This document shows, one piece after another, positions 59,884 through 64,000 of a DNA stretch of 64,000 bases (within the stretch, counting starts at the first letter, position 1; each line of letters opens with the position of its first letter). The position numbers and the translations under genes were made by a program. This DNA comes from Omphiscola glabra (Eukaryota; Mollusca; Gastropoda; Lymnaeidae), in NCBI GenBank assembly GCA_964017045.1, contig OZ024798.1:33079050-33143049 (forward strand), read 5' to 3'. The notes beneath the pieces were generated by a model that saw nothing but the letters and a program-made list of their open reading frames with translations, did not search any database and was not told where the DNA came from.

Positions 59884-60329
59884 GTAAGTTTTCATTTATA
59901 GATAATTTGAATTTTTTAGCCTTCTTGTTGATATTAAACATTTCCTTCCTGTTTTAGTTTTATGAAGCTTAAAAGCTATTTAAAGAATCTATTTAAAAAA
60001 ATTAATTACATTATACCTTACTCTAAGATCTCTTTAAAAATTAAATCTATAAAATATATAAATATAAGAAAAATTGAGTTATTAATAATATGTCTTAAGT
60101 AGTTTCATGAAGTCTTAAACTGCAGTCTTCTGAAGAGATCAAGAATTCATCTTCATTTACAAAATCTATTAATATAAAGAAAATAAGTAATTTCATTCAT
60201 TGCAATGTAGTAAAACCTCACTTGTTATTGGAATCTCTGTCAGATGCACCGGTTAAAGTATGGGGTGAATGGGAAACGGTCATTCAGTTAATAGCATAAG
60301 TTTGTATTCATGGAAACTGGATTGTTACT

Positions 60330-60800
60330 ATATCTTCTTCTATATTTTGAGGGCCCTTGATCAATGTATTGGTAATTCTGGCTCCTTTATATCAAGGGTG
60401 GCCAACCCGTAGGCCATGTTGCAGCCTGCCAGCTTTAAAGAAAAATAAACTTCTTTCTTTATTCAATTTGGCTTTAAAAAAAAATTACTTCAAATTAAAT
60501 TAATTAATAATCTCATATCTTAAATTAAATGATAAAACAGCATTAATATTTAGTAACTACTAAAAATAAAAAAAATTGTATAAACACAACCATTCAAAGG
60601 GTACCTTAATTGAAAATAGCATTTCTTCTGTTGCCTCCGTTTAAGTGTAGAATAATGCAAAACTAAATTCAGGATTGCACCTAAATGTATCCCTGAATTT
60701 TGAATTTATCTAAAATTTTCTGGGGAGGGAGCTAGTTCACTCCTCAGACCCCTTCCCATACTTTCACTGTGAGCCTTCAGTCGGCATCCTGGATTTCTTC
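60330..60800. repeat. Dispersed repeat fragments
   Basis: About 60335-60396 repeats a phrase found at 1081-1155. About 60397-60430 (AGGGTGGCCAACCCGTAGGC) is the end of a hAT-type MITE. About 60618-60775 is similar to 42715-42835. None is coding. Confidence 0.45.
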
Positions 60801-60939
60801 ACCCCCCCTCCATGTAGATCAAAATGACAGTGCTTATAACTTTTTGTCTAATATAAATATTTATTATTAAATAATTATGTCAATAGAATTCTGTACAATT
60901 TATTTATGTGTGTAGCAGCACATGGAGATGTCTTGTTAT

Positions 60940-63900
60940 ATGGATATAACGTCCTACTTACTTACTTATGCCTTTTACCCTGCCTGAAGCATTGGCTGTC
61001 CACAAGAATTTTCCATTTATCTCGGTCCTGTGCTTTCCTTTCCAGGTGTGTGTCTGTCTCTAGCTCACGTCTCCATTTATTCTTAGGCCTTCCCCTCTTT
61101 TTCCCTTTCGAATCGATGTTAGGGATTTTCTGAGGGTTTACGAAAAGTGTACCCTGTCCAACTCCATCTTTTCCTTATGATGTCTTTTTCAGTAAGTATT
61201 TGTTGGCGATGGTATTTGGCAATTTGATGTTCAGATTCTTTCAAAGACAAGTGTTTATGAAAGTCTGCACTTTCTGTCTGATGTTTGCTGCTGTTCTCCA
61301 AGTTTCGGCTCCATAGAGTATGACTGTTTTGACATTTGTGTTCAAAATTCTGACTTGTGTTTGCAGAGTCAGCTCCTTTGACTTCTCTATTTTCTTTAAT
61401 AGCACAAATGCTGTTCTAGCCTTTCTGATTCTAGACCTGGCATCTGCTTAGGATCCACCATTTATGCCAAGTATGTGAAGTCCTCCACTTCTTCCAGTGC
61501 ATTTTCTTCCAGAGAGATATGCTCTTGGTTGTCTGAGTTTACCTTCCAGATCTTTGTATTGCTTTTATTTATAATGAGTCCGAGTTGTGCTGAAATGGTG
61601 GCTACATTTTTTGTCTTTTCCTGCATTTGTTGCTTGTTGTGGGACAGAAGTGCAATGTCATCTGTGAAGTCTAGGTCATTCAGTTGTTCCCAGGGTGTCC
61701 ACTGTATCCCGTTCCTCTTTTTGTGTGTGGATTTTTTCATTATCTAGTCATTGGCAGGGGTGAATAGAAAGGGGTACGAGAGAATCTCTCGTATGAGATA
61801 TCCTCTTGGCACTCTGTCTAGGGTTTCGTTAATTAAGCCAAATTACCACACAGACATAATAACCTATCTATATACATATAGTATAGACTGAAACGAAGTC
61901 TTGGTTACAGGAGAAAATAACTACAAGTATTTATTGAATAATATATTTACAAATTTCTCCGTAAGACACTCTTGGAGATTGATATATAAATACATAAAAT
62001 AGATGTCCTCTAATAAAACAGGTATTTCAATGCACTTCAAGAGTCTCTGTCATACTAACGTTATCATCATTATAAATGCTCAAGATACTATGTTCATTCC
62101 TTGGGAACTTAGCCTTTATATATTTCTTTGATGATTTGGTGGATCACAAGCGCAGAGTAACGAAGGCGGAGTTCCCGGTCGTAAGTTCCGTGGGATCTCT
62201 GCGATGGGGAAGATGACTCTCCAGCGACGAATCGTGGTAGGAAGAGTCCCTGTATCTCGAAGTCCTAGTTGCCGTCAGGTAGTTTGGTGTAGGATGTAAA
62301 TCAATCCCCTAGTTCCAGCTTCAAGGTCAGTCGGTCCAGTAATAGAAACCAGGCTAAATGTAGTATGATACAAAAATGGATAAGTATCCAAGCGAATAGT
62401 CATACGCTGATAAGTCCTGTTCCAACAGCAACGAATTCAGATCGATGTATGGAAAGTGACATAGCTTGTACATAATATACCTCCAATTTGTGGATGGATT
62501 TATAAGTCTGATCATTGTCGGCGTAAGCATATGTTGCTTTGCGACAATGTTGGACCAAGCTAACATTTTAATTAATGAAGTATGGGACATTGAATCATTA
62601 ACAACAATTAAATTTACAGGTACATAGTATACATAATGTCCTCTTGTTAAAAGAGACATGAGCGAGTTGGAACAACAACCTACCATCTCTATGATGTGAT
62701 GGCGGTGTGTCGTAGCCCGCGGCAAAGGCAATAATAGAATGCGTAATATAGGCATTATTAGAATATGATCAAACACGATCGAATATTTGCTATATAGCTA
62801 TATGAACATTACAAGTGCAATAACATAATATCAAAATCATGGTTGCGTACTCACTAGTACTCCAGGTAGCAGTTGCAGTTAATGATCACGCTAATGAAGT
62901 CCTAAGTCTAGGTACTGCCAGCGTCCACTGTTAAGTGATCAGATCTTAAAAGATATATACTTGCTAATAGCCTGGGTTGCAGTTATGTATCACGCTAATG
63001 AAGGTCTAAGTCTAGTTCCTTCCAGTGTCCACCGTCAAGTGATCAGATCATGTAAGACATATTCTTGCTTGTTCTGGCTATTTATTCGAGTTGGGTGATG
63101 ATTCAATTGGGTGATTTAAATGTTGTATATTTTCCCATCCAATGATAATCATTTTTGCTACTGTGGGTTTGACCTTCTACCCTCAAAGTTTATTGGTGTG
63201 AGGCAGAAACTCCATAATCACACTTTTGCTTGAGCTATTTGGTGTAAGAATGCAATAACACCAAGGGAAGTCACTCGGGCTATGGTACTGTGGGGTAAAA
63301 GAAGGGGGAGGAATGGTATTATTTTACAAGGGTTTCCAAGGGCGGATTTATGATATAAGAATTTTATAAAGTCCAGCCTCAGATCGCCAAAATGATCCTG
63401 GCTAATTTTCCTAGTAACCCTTATTGCCTAAGAGGTTTCCACAAGCTTTTTCGGTCCATGCTATCAAAGACCTTTTGGTAGTCTATAAAATGGAGGTTAT
63501 AGGGGGGAGTTCCATTTGATTGACTGTTCTACAATGATTTGTAGTGTTGCAATTTGATATGTGCATGATCTGTTTTTCTGTGGAAGTCAACCTGTTGATC
63601 TTGTAGCTGTGTGTTGACCTGGTCCTTTATTCTATTAGAATAACTCTATAACAGACCTTTCCTGGTACAGACAGCAGTGTAATTCTTCTGTAGTTTGCAC
63701 ACCTATTTATTCCTTATTTGGGACACTGTTTTCTATTTGTAAATTTTCATTAGCATGTTGTATATCTGATGTGTCTGTGGGTGGAGGTCTGTTTAGTAAT
63801 TCCTTAAAGGATTCCACCAATCTTTTTTGTTGTTCTTTTTGTTCTATTTTTGGTCTACCTTCCTTGTCTTTAACCGGTCTGTTTGGCTTCTTGTATGTTT

Positions 63901-64000
63901 CTGAGAACTTTCTTGTTATGTCATAGAGCTCTGTCATGTTTCCCTTTCTGCTGTTGATGCTAGACCATCTATGTATTCTCTTTTATACTTTTTATTGATG
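60940..64000 (-). mobile_element. Interrupted LINE (RT and C-terminus), partial
   Basis: On the minus strand from the window end: a pre-RT linker (63937-63707, NRPVKDKEGRPKIEQKEQQK); RT start LLSVPGKV and related words to about 63380 (TTKRSLIAWTEKACGNLLGN, matching DYEKAFDSVDRETLWKLL in decayed form). RT resumes at about 61800 with YPFLFTPAND, then NGIQWTPWEQLNDLDFTDDI with the catalytic-site remnant FTDD, then IALLSHNKQQMQEKT and SNTKIWKVNSDNQEHISLEE. The C-terminus WSWTGYTFRKPSENP lies near 61119. The 3' end near 60940 has GTAAGTAAGTAG words. Frameshifts and stops mark it as dead. It is the same broad family as 423-674 and 38735-39125. Confidence 0.75.
61805..63375. mobile_element. ~1.57-kb insertion inside the LINE
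   Basis: This stretch separates two consecutive parts of the RT domain, so it is secondary. It lacks LINE coding words. It includes a ~107-bp imperfect direct repeat (about 62845-62960 and 62965-63070) sharing ATCACGCTAATGAAG and AAGTGATCAGATC. Its ends and target site are not clear to me. Minus-strand AATAAA-like words near 61950 recall an LTR, but this is not firm. Confidence 0.4.

Overview
The window is nuclear DNA of an invertebrate animal, most likely a heterobranch (pulmonate) gastropod. Coding sequence is split into short exons with GT-AG introns, the DNA is AT-rich, and the spaces between genes are full of hAT-type miniature transposons and broken non-LTR retrotransposons. The snail placement rests on repeat types I associate with molluscs and on what appears to be a SPIN hAT transposon at 46 kb; SPIN has been reported from the pond snail Lymnaea stagnalis. 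It is an inference, not a proof.

Five host genes could be rebuilt exon by exon. (1) ACAD8, isobutyryl-CoA dehydrogenase (valine breakdown in mitochondria): last four coding exons, + strand, 1535-3265. (2) GFUS, GDP-L-fucose synthase: complete, nine coding exons, - strand, 15779-7254, 318 aa. (3) CDC37, the Hsp90 co-chaperone for kinases: complete, eleven coding exons, + strand, 18496-27184, 374 aa. (4) PWP1, a nucleolar/chromatin WD-repeat protein: complete, fifteen coding exons, - strand, 39375-30699, 564 aa. (5) An ARID-domain gene, best matched to ARID2 of the PBAF chromatin remodeller: first two coding exons, + strand, from 55900, running off the window. ACAD8/GFUS and CDC37/PWP1 are tail to tail; GFUS/CDC37 and PWP1/ARID2 are head to head. 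All splice phases join in frame and the three complete products have near-family lengths. The genes are unrelated housekeeping functions, not a pathway cluster.

Repeats by region: 0-1.2 kb, an LTR-like sequence beside a LINE endonuclease fragment in an ACAD8 intron; 6.3-6.8 kb, a TTAA-flanked piggyBac-like MITE; 9.3-14.6 kb (GFUS introns), hAT relics, a possible solo LTR and a MITE with a longer relative; 19 kb, a decayed hAT transposase 5' part in CDC37 intron 1; 31.8-35 kb, a tiny LINE insertion and a 1.46-kb TIR element in PWP1 introns; 39.4-55.8 kb, a 16-kb gene-free block of nested DNA transposons, hairpin elements and satellites; 60.9-64 kb, an interrupted LINE on the - strand.

I found no evidence of a new multi-gene biological system. 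The most interesting signals are the SPIN-like horizontally transferred transposon, a nested-insertion locus whose pre-insertion state is preserved by a second copy 1-2 kb away, and three hairpin elements whose arms are built from repeated short phrases and whose ends look alike.
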